Positions 43,395 to 54,491 of a stretch of 64,000 nucleotides of DNA are shown here, piece by piece. The notes beneath the pieces are model-generated. The model saw only the letters and a list, made by a program, of their open reading frames with translations. It was not told where the DNA came from and searched no databases. Position numbers and translations under genes: made by a program. This stretch comes from Azolla caroliniana (Eukaryota > Polypodiophyta): the NCBI GenBank assembly GCA_043228905.1, contig JBHGNT010000013.1, positions 4,588,001 through 4,652,000 of the forward strand, written 5' to 3'. The stretch's first letter is position 1. The number at the start of each line of letters is the position of its first letter.

Positions 43395-44215
43395 CAAAAG
43401 GTGCTATGGTTGTCACAACAAAAGTATGTGATGAAGATCCTAGAAAGGTTCAACATGTCGGACGCAAAGCCAGTCGGCTCGGTGTTGCCGACAAATTGCA
43501 GGTTGAATGCAAAGCAGTGCCCGAAAGGGAGGAAGGAGAAGGCTGAGATGAGGAAGGTACCATATACCTCGGCTGTTGGCAATCTAATGTAGGCTATGGT
43601 CTGTACGAGACCAGACATAGCATTTACTATAGGAGCAATAAGCCGACACATGAGTAATCTAGGGAGAGAACACTGGGCAACAGTGAAGTGGATACTCAGG
43701 TACTTAAAAGGCACCTCGGGGGTGTGCCTAAGGTATGGTGTCAGAAAACCAGTGCTAGAAGGTTTTTACCAATTCGGACATGTCGGGAGATGTCGACTTG
43801 AGCCAATCCACGTCAAGGAGCAGTGTCATGGCAGTCACGGCTGCAGAAGTTTGTAGCCTTGTCGACTATAGAGGAAGAGTATATAGCAGCGGTAGAGGCT
43901 GGCAAAGAACTAATTTGGATGAGAAATTTTCTCAACGAATTAGGGATGAAGCAGAAGGAGATCTTGCTTCACTATGATAGCCAAAGCGTTGTGCACCTTG
44001 TCAAGCATGCTGCATACCACTCCCGGACCAAGCACATACAGAGAAGGTATCACTGGTTGCGGGAGAGAGTCGAAGAAGGAGAATTTTCTCTTGTGAAGAT
44101 CCACACTAAAGACAATGGATCCGACATTCTCACAAAGAACCTACCTATCGACAGACTTAGAGTCTGTCGACAAAAGACAAGATTGACTGACTCCCTCCCA
44201 CAGGAGTGAAGTGGG
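43395..44215 (+). pseudogene. Copia A2: RT end and RNase H
   Basis: The reading begins inside RT (WLSQQKYVMKILERFNMSDA), then VPYTSAVGNLM, HMSNLGREHWATVKWILRYL and RNase H (SWQSRLQKFVALSTIEEEYI, HYDSQSVVHLVKHAAYHS, ending ILTKNLPIDRL). It is the same family as A3, which lacks exactly this end. One frame change lies near 43770. Confidence 0.85.
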
Positions 44216-44219
44216 AGTT

Positions 44220-44776
44220 TGTTGGGAATATGTCCCTCCAGTGGGAGGAGGAGCCGACTGTTCGGAAATAGCTGACAGTCGAAGACAAGTAAGATCCGAC
44301 TGTTCGGAAAGCCGATAGTCGAAGAGTCGAAAACAATGAGTCGAATGTTTAATAGTTCGACTACTACTATTATTATAGCAATAATGATAATGATATGTAG
44401 GAGAGGCTACATCTGTAAATAGCCCACACTGTGTATAAGTATAAATACACTTAGGGCAAAACGTTGGATATAGGGAGTGTAGAACAGAAGTGGTGTGAGA
44501 GTGTGTGAGATAGAGAGCGACTGAGAGTGACGCCATAACTGTGTACGTAATAGCAAACGCCAAGCTTGCGTGGCTGATACACTCGAAGGAGTGTTGTAAC
44601 ATTCTGTGTCGTATATCCACTATACATAGTGAAGCTCTGTTCCCGTGGTTTTCTCCCGTTTTAGGGTTTCCACGTTAAATCTCTGTGCACCATTGTTGTC
44701 CTGTTTTCTGGCATATCTGTGATTCGTATTTTAGCACAGTTCTCTTATTGTGATTTTACTGAACAATTTCTCAACA
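44220..44776 (+). repeat. Copia A2 3' LTR
   Basis: It follows a purine tract (GAAGTGGGAGTT). It begins TGTTGGGAATATGTCCCTCC and ends ATTTCTCAACA. It contains repeated CGACTGTTCGG motifs, 'tgtaaatagccc' and TATAAATA, matching LTRs A1 and A3. Confidence 0.88.
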
Positions 44777-45760
44777 TCTTGTTAGGTGACCCACCCCCAA
44801 GTCGGGATTTCGGCGGTGTCACGTTGTCCTCCGCTATGGACTTTGTCGAGTCAGTTCTATTTCCTACTTGCATCTTGTTGACTTTGCTTGCTTCGACTCT
44901 TGTCGAATTGGCTCTGTTGTTGATGGCTTTGTCTTCGAGTTCGACTAGTGGACTTCCTAAATATTTGGAGTCGGCAGGTATGTTGTCGGCTTGTTTGAGT
45001 TCGACTGTTTGTCGAATCTCTGATTCGGCTTGATGGGTTGGTTTTTCTATGACAACTCTGTCGTCTTCGAAGGATACCTTCTTACCAACTGTTCTCTGCT
45101 GGTTCTACTGAGAGAAGATAAAGTCTTCATTGAAAACTACATCACTGCTCCGGATAAGTTTCCGGTTCCCAAGGTCCCATAGCCTGTAACCAAATTCCCC
45201 ATCGGTTCCATAACCGAGAAATATGCATTTCGTTGTATGGGGTGCCAATTTTGTCCTTTTATCGCTGGGGATGAACACATACGCTTCACATCCGAATATA
45301 CGGAGCCCATCGTAGGTTGGCTATTTCCTAGACCATAGTGCATGGGGCACTTTGAGCCTGATTGCCTTTGACGGCGCCATATTTATCAGGTATACTGCCG
45401 TTTGCAATGCCTCGGCCTAGAATTCCAGCTTTAGTCTGTCTTGCTAGAGCATTGCCATCACCCTCTCTTGGATTGTTCGGTTGATCCGTTCTACCACTCC
45501 ATTTTGCATGGGTGTGTAAGGAATGGTCTTTTGATGTCGGATCCGTTTGTTGGAGAGGTATATTCACCTCCGTTGTCGGATCGGAGTGTCCTCACTCTAT
45601 GTCCCGACTGGTTCTCCACTTCAGATGTCCACCGAGTGAAAACCTCAAGCGCTTCATCTTTGCACCCGATGGACTAGGCCCAGACCTTCCATGTATAGTC
45701 ATCTACAAAGGTGATGAAGTACGTCTCGTAGTGGAGAGAGTGCGGACTTCGGGTCTATTT
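44777..45760 (-). pseudogene. Copia G integrase and linker
   Basis: It includes a DDE core with stops (44-residue stretches near 45500-45700) and the C-terminal GYRLWDLGNRKLIRSSDVVF and SFEDDRVVIEKPTH. The linker follows up to the truncation. Confidence 0.75.
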
Positions 45761-46340
45761 CCCATATCGACAATGCTCACAGAAGTCTGTCTTTGCTTTG
45801 AGTTTCGGGATGTACCCTACCGCCATCAGCCAATCAAGTCCGGCTTGAGACATGTGACCAAGTCGGCCATGCCATAAGTTTGGGTCGGTCTTTTCAGCTA
45901 CGTTCACGACCCCTTCCAGATTGATCGCCATTAGCGGGTATAGGTTGTTGTACTTGTGCCTGCCTCCTATCTTCAGGTTTCCTCGGCTGATCATCCATAC
46001 CAACTCACTTAGAGGTCGTGTTGTACCCGTCTTCGGATAACATGCCGATGGAGACCAGACTCCTTTTTAGATTAGGTACATGCCGAACTCGGTGTAGGGT
46101 TATTGTGTTGCCATTTGGTAATCGGATGGGAACCTCTCCGGTTCCTACAATTCTGCACTCCTGCCCGTTGGCTAGACGAACTGTGCCATTGGCGTCGACT
46201 GAATAGTCTGAAAACCATTCAATGTTGGGGATCACATGGAATGTGGCACCAGAATCCAGTAGCCACGTGTGTGTATCCTGTGCACTGTAGAGGACTTCTC
46301 TGATCACGAAATCCTCTAAGGAGAGAATTTCTCCTGATCG
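45755..46340 (-). pseudogene. Copia G protease and GAG-pre-integrase
   Basis: The protease has WLLDSGATFHVIPNIEW (triad DSG intact) and HRVRHVPNLKRSLVSIG. The zinc-binding region reads LWHGRLGHMSQAGLDWL ... FCEHCRYGK, with H-x-H and CxxC present. Confidence 0.85.
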
Positions 46341-46615
46341 GGAATTGACAATGTTGATTTGGTTGCCTATTGGAGAGTGGTCCGAGTCGGGTCGTCCTCG
46401 ATTCCACTCGGATCGCCTACCACTCTCTTTCGTCTTGATTGACCAATAGTCGGAAACATTGTGGCCAACCTCGACTTGTCTTCGAATAATCAGTACATCC
46501 TACATCATCCCCTACCATAGGGTAAAGTTTTTGCCGTCGAATTTTCGGATCTCAACTCCTGTATAGAATGTTGATGCCATGATTCTTTCGGAAGTGAGAT
46601 TTACTAACCTGGTGT
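46341..46615 (-). pseudogene. Copia G gag remnant
   Basis: The start MASTFYTGVEIRKFDGKNFT matches copia gag starts (compare MSLRKFDGSNFNFWK in Y). After TLW and a stop the text passes within 60 bp to zinc-knuckle-like EVGHNVSDYW. Some 200 residues of gag are therefore missing. Confidence 0.75.
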
Positions 46616-46660
46616 TTTCTTTCAGCCTTTTCTGTTGTTTGTTGCCGCAGAGCAGCAAAT

Positions 46661-46673
46661 CGCTCTGATACCA
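46661..46673 (-). other. Primer binding site, copia G
   Basis: The minus strand reads TGGTATCAGAGCG, a perfect iMet primer site, two bases inside the LTR. Confidence 0.9.
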
Positions 46674-46675
46674 AT

Positions 46676-46967
46676 TGAAGCGGAAGTGTATGTGGAAATG
46701 TACGAGGATCTGTCTCAGTTCGTACTCAGAAAACAACATAGAAAGAGAAGTAATGATATACACAGTTTGAAGCTTTAATAGAAGCTCTATTAAGTTCTCT
46801 CTTTGTCTCGCTCTCTCTCTCTCTCTCTCAGAGACTTGATATCCGATATATGATCAGGGAGATTTTTCTTTACAACATTAGGTTATTGCTTATATACTAA
46901 GCCCTAACTATGTGGACAAGTTCACACTAGAATACAAAGTGGAGGGAGTCGGCCTTTTATGCCAACA
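46676..46967 (-). repeat. Copia G 5' LTR
   Basis: On the minus strand it begins TGTTGGCATAAAAGG and ends CGCTTCA. It includes a (GA)n run and a TATA-like TATATAAGC near 46890. No second copy is in the window. Confidence 0.75.
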
Positions 46968-47169
46968 AGAATTAGTTAGACAGTTTTGTAATAGTTCTTG
47001 CCGAACAACATCAAGTGTAATCTTGAAAAGAGACTCTCAGTTTTACCTATTAAAGAGGAATAAAAAAGCATTGTAAATCTATCATTCTATTTTGGAATTA
47101 ATATAAGTTATTAGTTAGAGTATTTCTATGTCGACAATATCTATGTGCATTGTTATCCCCAGTATCAAT
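46968..47169. other. Unassigned AT-rich sequence
   Basis: Nothing recognisable between copia G and the gypsy RT remnant. Confidence 0.3.
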
Positions 47170-47839
47170 TTCTGATTTGCTTACTAAGTAATTATATTAA
47201 GGCCAATTAGTCAATCAAGGTTACTCAAATAGCAAGTCCTATTTGTTGACTAGTTCATCTATCCATCCTTCTACCACAATCATCTTGATAGAACATTCGG
47301 ATCGGAACGTTCGACCTATTTTGTTGGCTACGTATAGTAATCGACTACCGGCGGAACAACACAATAATTTTGGAATAGTGAAGAAGGCAATTTGGTTAAG
47401 TCCAATCGTAGTCGTACCCAAGAAGAATGGAAAGATAAAGGTATGTGCCGACTATAGAAAGCTTCATGCAGCTACAGTAACAGATGCATTTTTGTTACCC
47501 TTTACGGATGGAGTTTTGGATGGGATGGTAGGACATGAAATTTACAGCTTTCTAGATGGATTTAGCGGCTATAATCAGGTTCCCGTGCACCCGGACGATC
47601 AGGAGAAAACAACATTTGTAACTCAATGAGGAGTATTTGTCATAATCGTAATGATGTTTGGCTTAAAAACAGCTTCGATGACATTTCCGAGGGTCATTCA
47701 AGAAAATTTCAATGATTATATACCTACATTTATGTAGGTATTTCTTGATGATTTTGCTGTATATATTAAAAAAGTTGATCATTTCGAGCATTTACGTCTA
47801 TGTTTAGAACGGTGTCTTAATCCTCCTAAATGTGCTTTC
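47170..47839 (+). pseudogene. Gypsy RT fragment, split by copia H
   Basis: It encodes WLSPIVVVPKKNGKIKVCAD, DGFSGYNQVPVHPDDQEKT, MMFGLKTASMTF, then VFLDDFAVYIKK (FLDD catalytic box) and LNPPKCAF, where copia H interrupts. The frame resumes at 53657. It is a third gypsy type, distinct from E and the chromovirus, with stops and shifts. Confidence 0.8.
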
Positions 47840-48535
47840 TGACAGGAATACACGCTCCCGATGAACACTCGGCCACAACCGAGCCTAGAATCAAACACAG
47901 AAAAGGGGTAATGAATGCACGACACAGTGAAGAGAAGAGTACACAAGATGTTAACGTGGAAAACCCAAACTAGGGAAAAACCACGGCAGCCCACAGACTG
48001 CAAACTATCACTATATCAACGATGTACAATAGTAAAGCACCGAGGCAACGACCTCAAGCTTGCTATCTTCGCCACAGGCGGCGGTTACAACAGAGGCAAC
48101 GACCTCTTCCTCTCTCTCTCTCTCTCTGTACACAGTTACGCACTCAAATCTTGCACCAACAAGAATGACAACTACAATATCACTAAGTTGGCCCTAATTC
48201 ATATTTATACTAATATGACTTTTTGGCTATTTACAAATATAGCCCCGATGGACTCTCAGAAAACATATTTATGAATATGTCCCTTCATCCGGTGAGCACT
48301 TCTCACAGGCCTTCACCATCGGGCTCTTGCCGGGTACTTGTCATCCGGTTCTCACCGGGCCTTCCTTGCCAGGTACTCGTCATCCGGTTCTCACTGGGTC
48401 TTCCGTTGCCGGGTACTCCACATCCGGTTCTCACAGGGTCTTCCATTGCCGGGTACTCCACATCAGGTTTCGGCCGAGTTTTCTCATCAACATTGTTCTT
48501 CTCACTTCCCATCCGGAGGGACCTGTTTCCTAACA
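47840..48535 (-). repeat. Copia H 3' LTR
   Basis: On the minus strand it begins TGTTAGGAAACAGGTCCCTC and ends TTCCTGTCA. At 696 bp it is about 98 bp longer than its partner, because it has more units of the 'gggtactcgtcatccggttc' tandem repeat. Confidence 0.92.
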
Positions 48536-49112
48536 AACTCCCCCTTGACTCCGGCATGGGATGTCTTACTAGTTCGATCCGCTTCCAACATGCATCCAGC
48601 TTGTCAGGTATCAGTACTTTGGTCAGCATATCTGACCCTTTGTCGGCCGTGTGGATCTTCATCAGCGCGAACTCTCGATCTTCTACTCGCTCCCGGATCC
48701 AATGATACCTACATTGGATGTGCTTTGTCCTGGAGTGGTACGCTGCGTTCTTAGCAAGGTGGATGGCACTTTGACTGTCGCAATAGAGCTGGTATTCATC
48801 TTGCTAGATACCGAGCTCTCCGATGATGTCCTTCATCCATAGTATTTCCTTGTCGTCATGTACTCCACTTCCGTAGTTGACAACGCAACTGTCTTCTGTA
48901 GCCTCGACTGCCATGAAACAGCTCCCCCTGCATAAGTCATTACATACCCGGATGTAGACCGACTGGTATCCACATCAGCCGACATGTCGGAATCGGAAAA
49001 ACTGTCAAGTTGAGGTTTACCGGAGCAGAATCGGAGACACATGTTCGAAGTGCCCTTCAGGTACCGGAGTATCCATTTGACCGCGTTCCAGTATGGGAAG
49101 TGAGAAGAACAA
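48536..49112 (-). pseudogene. Copia H RNase H, extra copy
   Basis: This first RNase H copy next to the LTR carries LDACWKRIELVRHPMPES, DSQSAIHL-like text and VDTSRSTSGYVMTYAGGAVS. It ends in a 22-bp inverted piece of LTR (49093-49114), after which the LTR/PPT junction text starts again. It is redundant with 49113-49690. Confidence 0.8.
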
Positions 49113-49690
49113 TGTTTCCTAACAAACTCCCCCTTGACTCCGGCATGGGATGTCTTACTAGTCCGATCCTCTTACGACATGCATCCAACTTGTCAGGTAT
49201 CAATACTTTGGTCAGCATATCTGACCCATTCTCGGCCATGTGGATCTTCATCAGCGCGAACTCTCAATCTTCTACTCGCTCCTAGATCCAATGATACCTA
49301 CGATGGATGTGCTTTGTCCTGGAGTGGTACGTTGCGTTCTTAGCAAGGTGGATGGCACTTTGACTGTCGCAATAGAGCCGGTATTCATCTTGCTGGATAC
49401 CGAGCTCTCTGATGAAGTCCTTCATCCATAGTATTTCCTTGCCGGCTTCCACAGCCGCCATGTACTCCGCTTCCGTGGTTGACAACGCAACTGTCTTCTG
49501 CAACCTCGACTGCCATGAAATAGCTCCCCCTGCATAAGTCATTAAATACCCGCATGTAGACCGGCTGGTATCCACATCAGCCGACATGTCCGAATCGGTG
49601 AAACCGTCAAGTTGAGGTTTACCGGAGCCGAATCAGAGACACATGTTCAAAGTGCCCTTCAGGTACCAGAGTATCCATTTGACCGTGTTC
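49113..49690 (-). pseudogene. Copia H RNase H, original copy
   Basis: It reads MSADVDTSRSTCGYLMTYAG, SWQSRLQKTVALSTTEAEYM, LYCDSQSAIHLAKNATYHS, with the three acidic catalytic positions visible, then a stop before the C-terminus. It is joined in frame to RT upstream. Confidence 0.85.
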
Positions 49691-50670
49691 CAGTGCTCCT
49701 TGCCGGGATTGCTCATAAACCGGCTCACCACTCCGACTGCGTATCCTATATCCGGCCGGGTACACACCATTGCGTACATTAAGCTCCCGATGGCAGAGCC
49801 ATAAGGAACCTTCATCATATCAGCCTTCTCTGCTTTCGTCTTCGGGCTTTGCTTACCGGATAATCTGCAGTTTGTCAGGAGTGTCGATCCGACTGGTTTC
49901 GCTTCTAACATGTTGAACCATTGAAGCACCTTTGTCACGTATTTCTCCTATAACAGCCACAATTGCTTCGTTGGCCGGTTCCAAATGATATGCATCCCTA
50001 GCATCTGTGTTGGAAGACCCAAGTTTTTCATTGCGAAATTTCGGTTTAGACCCTTCTTCAGCATCTGTATTCTGGCTTGGTCCCGTTCAACGATCAACAT
50101 GTCATCCACGTACAGAAGGAGTATCAGGAAGTCGCCTCCTTCGAACTTCTTCACAAACACGCAGTGATTGGCCTGCGTCTTGTGGTACCCTTGATCGGTC
50201 ATGAAGGAGTCGAACTTCAGGTACCATTGTCGGGGAGCCTGCTTCAGTCCGTACAGGCTCTTCTTCAACCGGCAAACCAGGTGCTCCTTCCCTTTCTCCA
50301 CGAATCCTTCCGGTTGCTGCATGTAGATCTCATCTTTGCTTGCTGCTATACTCAGCATCGTCCAGATGGAGGTCATCTTTACTACCGGGGAAAATATCTC
50401 GTCGAAGTTCACGCCCTTCTTTTGTTGGAACCCCTTGACCACGATCCTGGCTTTGTATCTCGGGGGGTTGCCGGCATCTCCCGGTTTCAACTTGTACACC
50501 CACTTGTTTCGGAGTGCCCGCTTTCCTTTCGGCAACTCCACCAATTCGTACGTATGGTTCTCATGCAGGGAATCAATCTCATCCTGCATGTCACTTAACC
50601 ATTTGCGGCTGTGGGTGTCATCCTTCGCTTCTTCGAAGCTTTCCGGCTCTCCCTCATCGGTTAGCATCAC
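49691..50670 (-). pseudogene. Copia H reverse transcriptase
   Basis: Motifs are WLSDMQDEIDSLHENHTYEL, NPPRYKARIVVKGFQQKKG, SLYGLKQAPRQWYLKFDSFM and LLLYVDDMLIVERD (YVDD intact). About 20 residues around the LDVKTAFLH motif are missing (SIAASKDEIYMQQ), so the enzyme would be inactive. A stop separates it from the C-terminal IPYGSAIGSLMYAMV region. Confidence 0.88.
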
Positions 50671-51525
50671 ATGCTCTACATCCGGAAATCTCCGGGGGGC
50701 CTTTCTCTCTCTAAGAGGATATATCCGTCTTTGGCTTTCGGCAACCGGCTCCTCTATTTGTTCTTCATCCGAATCCGATTCGGGATCTTGGCCGGTTCCG
50801 ATTTCAGCTTCCTCTACTTCTTCTTCTGCCGGTTCGGTATCCTCACCCTAACCGGCTGGTTCCTCGAGTGTCAACCGGCTCTTAGCCGGGTGTGTCCGAA
50901 TCTCATCGGAGCTCATTATCTTCTTCTCCAACTCCCAGTCGGCAATAGTCTTGTCCTCCATGAAGATAATATCTCGACTCCGGAAAGCCTTCTTGTCAAC
51001 CGGATCCCACACTCAGTAGCCGAACTCATCATCGCCGTATCTGAGGAATATGCATGACTGGGTCTTTGAATCCAACTTTCCCCTCCGGTCCTTAGCAACA
51101 TGCAGGTACGCGAGACACCCGAACACCTTCAGATGTCGGTAGGACACTTCCTTACCGGTCCACACCTTCTGCGGCATGTCTCCATCCAAGGGCACTGAGG
51201 GTGATCTGTTTATCACATACGTCGATGTTGATAGCATACTCCGGACCCTCTCCATTATGGTCCGGTTCATCCTCGCGGCTAGCCCGTTTAGTTCCGGCGT
51301 CTTTAGCACGGTAAATTCAAGCCGGATTCCCTTCGAGCGAGAGTAGTCCTTGAACTGCCCCCGGTATTCACCTCCGTTATCTACTCGAATCGCCTTCTGC
51401 TTCAGGCCGGTTTCTCTTTCCACTCTCGCGTGGAGCTCTTTGAAGATGGATAGCACCTGTTCCTTCATCTTCAACGGTGTGGCCCACAGCTTCCAGCTGT
51501 GGTCATCTATGAACGTCACGAAGTA
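50671..51525 (-). pseudogene. Copia H integrase core and linker
   Basis: Integrase reads VTFIDDHSWKLWATPLKMKE, IRVDNGGEYRGQFKDYSRSK and PELNGLAARMN. The catalytic Glu position (AER in related copies) reads AAR, so it is lost. A short deletion follows SMLSTSTYVI. The C-terminal SCIFLRYGDDEFGY and an acidic linker follow. Confidence 0.85.
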
Positions 51526-52140
51526 CTACGATCCGGCATGTGACTTCGTGTCCACTTGACATACATCAGTATGCACCAGCTCCAGTGGTGCATTACGTCT
51601 CATTGGTGGCCTCGATCGGAAAGAGGTCCGGTTTTGTTTACCGGCCACACAATCAGTGCACTTCTCCAAGTGCACGTTCTTCACTAGAATGAGGTTGTCG
51701 TCTGCAAGCCTCTTCATCCCCTTCTTGCTCATGTGACACAGCCTCTTGTGCCACAGCTCACCGACAGTGTCAGAAACCATGTTCACTTCTTCCGGGAATA
51801 ACCGGGCATTCATCAGGTACAACGTGTTTACCTTCTGGGCCCGAGCCACAATCAGGCTCCCTTGCTGAACTTCATAACACTATTCCGGGATGCTACCCGT
51901 GTAGCCTTCATCATCTCGCCGACCAGTTGATATCAGGTTCAGACGAACCTCCGGAATGTGTCAGACATCCTTCAGCAACAGCTTGCATCCGGTTGGTGTT
52001 GTCAACCACACGTCTCCTATGCCGACAATTCGGCATGTACCTTCATTCCCCATCCGGACACAGCCGTGATCACCAGCTGAGTAGGATGAGAAGCATTTCC
52101 GGTCCGGGGTAAGGTGGAACGACGCTCCGGAGTCGACCAC
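51526..52140 (-). pseudogene. Copia H protease and GAG-pre-integrase
   Basis: Protease text VVDSGASFHLTPDRK (triad intact) lies near 52140-52090, and LRLNLIST-like strand and stops follow. The zinc-binding region reads LWHKRLCHMSKKGMKRLADD ... CTDCVAGKQNRTSF. Confidence 0.85.
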
Positions 52141-53028
52141 CTAGGTCATCTCGTCGCCGGCAAGGTTTAGCTCACTCTCCTCGGTGATGAGCATCAACTC
52201 TTCTTCACTTGCCGCGATTTTCGTCGCTCCCTTCCGGTCCGGTGTCCGCTTCGAATCGGTGATGTCGGTTTCCTTGTCTTTTCGGAAGTGCCGACAGTTT
52301 TTCTGGAAGTGTCCTGGCTTGCCGCAATAGAAGCAGGTAGGCTTCCCCCTTGACTCTGACCGTGTCCCCGACTTCTCCCGGTTCTGGGGACTACCGTTCC
52401 TTTGTCTTCCGCGTTCTGATTCGGTAAGGAGCGCTTTGGAGTTGGAGCTCGTATCCTTATCTTTCCGACGTGCCTCCTCATCTAGCGAACTCGACTTCAC
52501 TCTTGCTAGGGATAACCGTTTTGTGTTCGGCCCGGCGTTGCCCAAGGTGACAACCAACGTCTCCCAACTATCTGGAAGGGAACCAAGCAGGAGTAGTGCT
52601 AGTACCTCATTGGCGAGAGGTACTTCCAATGATGTTGCCTGGTGGATCAGCCCCTGGAAGGCATTCATGTGCTCCGCCATACTGGAGCCATCTTGGTACC
52701 GGAGTCTTAGTAGCTTCCGTAATACCGAAACCTGATTGACAACATTTTTGTTTTGAAACATAATGCCTATCTTCTCCCAGAGCTCATGAGCCTTGCTCTC
52801 TTCATTGAAGTTGTTGTATAGACTCATGTCGATGAAGCACCGTATGTAAGCCGTTGTCTTCATGTGCATCACCTCCCATATCGTGGTGTCGATTTTGTCC
52901 GGTCTCTTGTCCCCGAATTAAATCGGCAACCAAAGATCTTTAACCACGAGCATGTCCCTCATCGTCGACTTCCACACGGAATAGTTGGAGCCAGTGAGTT
53001 TGAACATGCCTCCCAATGATTCATCCAT
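52141..53028 (-). pseudogene. Copia H gag
   Basis: It starts MDESLGGMFKLTGSNYSVWK; one stop (LWLPI-stop) lies 37 codons in. After that it is open for 243 codons through NAFQGLIHQATSLEVPL, LPDSWETLVVTLGN and an intact CCHC knuckle CFYCGKPGHFQKNCRHF, then into protease. It is the best-preserved gag of this lineage in the window. Confidence 0.9.
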
Positions 53029-53043
53029 TTTCTGTGTCGTTTT

Positions 53044-53055
53044 GTTCTGATACCA
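53044..53055 (-). other. Primer binding site, copia H
   Basis: The minus strand reads TGGTATCAGAAC, an iMet-type site, three bases from the LTR. Confidence 0.85.
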
Positions 53056-53058
53056 CTT

Positions 53059-53656
53059 TGACAGGAATACATGCTCCCGATGAACAATGCTCAGCCACAA
53101 CCGAGCCTAGAATCAAACACAGAAAATGGGTAATGAACGCATGACACAGTGAAGAGAAGAGTACACAGGATGTTAACGTGGAAAACCCAAACTAGGGAAA
53201 AACCACGGCAGCCCACAGACTGCAAACTATCACTATATCAACAATGTACAATAGTAAAGCACCGAGGCAACGACCTCGAGCTTGCTATCTTCGCCACAGG
53301 CAGCGGTTACAACAGAGGCAACAACCTCCTCCTCTCTCTCTCTCTCTCTCTCTGTACACAGTTACGCACTCAAATCTTGCACCAACAAGACTGACAACTA
53401 CAATATCACTAAGTTTTCCCTAAGTCATATTTATACTAATATGACATTTTGGCTATTTACAAATATAGCCCCGATGGACTCTCAGAAAACATATTTACGA
53501 ATATGTCCCTTCATCCGGTGAGCACTTCTCACCTGGCCTTCACCATCCGGCTCTTGCCGGGTACTCGTCATCCAGTTCTCACCGGGTCTTCCGTTGCCGG
53601 GTACTCCACATCCAGTTTCTTCTCACTTCCCATCCGGAGGGACCTGTTTCCTAACA
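53059..53656 (-). repeat. Copia H 5' LTR
   Basis: It matches 47840-48535 apart from fewer tandem-repeat units. It contains (on minus) the promoter hairpin GGCTATATTTGTAAATAGCC and TATAAATATGAC. CTTTC follows. Confidence 0.92.
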
Positions 53657-53705
53657 CTTTCGGGGTAATGAGTGGTACGTTACTCGGCCATATTGTCCAT
53701 GTGGT
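53657..53705 (+). pseudogene. Gypsy RT fragment, continuation
   Basis: With one CTTTC copy removed, the frame runs KCAFGVMSGTLLGHIVH, the usual gypsy text after the catalytic domain. This confirms that 47170-47839 and this piece are one gene split by copia H. Confidence 0.8.
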
Positions 53706-54113
53706 AAGACTTGTGGAGAGGCCATTAACACAAAGTTACAAAATGGGAAAAGAACCATTCAAATCATGTGTCCAAATTATGACTCAAAATCATGTATATA
53801 ATTGATATACCTATAACTTCAAGGACCAATTCTAAAGCTAATTTCATTGGTTTAAGGGTAGGATAACGGGGATGCAATGATATTGAATTTTACGAACTGA
53901 AACATTCATGATAAGTAATGAACATTCAGATTAAGCGATGAATGGTTTAAGGGTCATTAACCACACTAGCAACCTGTGATTGAAGGACAAGAAATGAACA
54001 TAAAACACAATTGGTGCTTCATACCACTAAATATTACCTTATGTTCTACCTGAAAGGAAAGGGAAGATGAACAAATTAAATAGAAGAGATATTTATCCCA
54101 CCAATCAAGAAGT
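53706..54113. other. Unassigned sequence with one MITE-like motif
   Basis: No gene is seen. 'aaggaccaattctaaagctaa' at about 53825-53865 matches the terminal repeats of the MITE at 60337-60742, so part of a second copy may lie here. Confidence 0.35.
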
Positions 54114-54176
54114 TGTTGAGAATCCAATCCCTCAAAATGGGATGGAGAGCTAGCCGGATAGGCCTGAAGGTGATCG
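54114..54176 (+). repeat. Solo LTR F, left part
   Basis: TGTTGAGAATCCAATCCCTC begins an LTR interrupted 63 bp later by copia Y. It continues at 59692. Confidence 0.6.
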
Positions 54177-54476
54177 TGTCGAATACAAGTGTATAATGGA
54201 CGTATTCACACTATCCCTTTGTATAGATCAAGTTTGGGCCATTTGTGTAATTAGCATAAATGGTAGTTGCCCTATGTCTGTCACTATATAAAGTGACCTA
54301 GTAACCTTTTTGTAAGGTTGGTTGTATTACTGTTTCTATTTGAATAGAAAGTCTTTTGTGTCTCTCTCTCTCTCTCTCTCTATCTCTGTGCACGATCTTG
54401 GAAACTGTCATACGCAGGTACTCAACTCGAATCGAATGCTATTTGATCTTCCGCATTGACGGCCTTGTCTTCAACA
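54177..54476 (+). repeat. Copia Y 5' LTR
   Basis: It starts TGTCGAATACAAGTG and ends GTCTTCAACA, with TATATAAAG at 54286-54293 and a CT run at 54362-54382. Unlike the other copia LTRs here it lacks the 'ttgtaaatagcc' module. Confidence 0.97.
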
Positions 54477-54478
54477 TC

Positions 54479-54491
54479 TGGTATCAGAGCC
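54479..54491 (+). other. Primer binding site, copia Y
   Basis: TGGTATCAGAGCC lies two bases after the LTR and is a perfect initiator-Met tRNA site. Confidence 0.95.

Larger units (their letters stand above)
44777..46967 (-). mobile_element. Copia G, minus strand, 3' truncated
   Basis: Right to left: LTR (46967-46676), primer site (46673-46661), a gag start joined directly to the zinc-knuckle region, protease, GPI, integrase and the post-integrase linker. It is cut at 44777 by the family-A LTR. RT and RNase H are absent. Its integrase is closer to copia Y (GCEAYVFIP, GYGTDGEFGYRLWD) than to B/C/H. Confidence 0.85.
47840..53656 (-). mobile_element. Complete Ty1/copia retrotransposon H
   Basis: A perfect 5-bp target duplication CTTTC (47835-47839 and 53657-53661) flanks it. 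Reading right to left: 5' LTR 53656-53059, primer site, gag, protease, GPI, integrase, RT, RNase H, polypurine tract and 3' LTR 48535-47840. All coding blocks share one minus frame from ATG 53028 with scattered stops. The 3' end is duplicated (589-bp offset). It is the same lineage as B, C and L/D. Confidence 0.95.

Noticed and set aside
45441-45877. Plus-strand ORFs over copia G
   Set aside because: They are shadows of the minus-strand integrase, which carries the recognisable motifs.
50077-50851. Plus-strand ORFs of 170 codons
   Set aside because: They are antisense to copia H reverse transcriptase and linker. No independent motif is seen.
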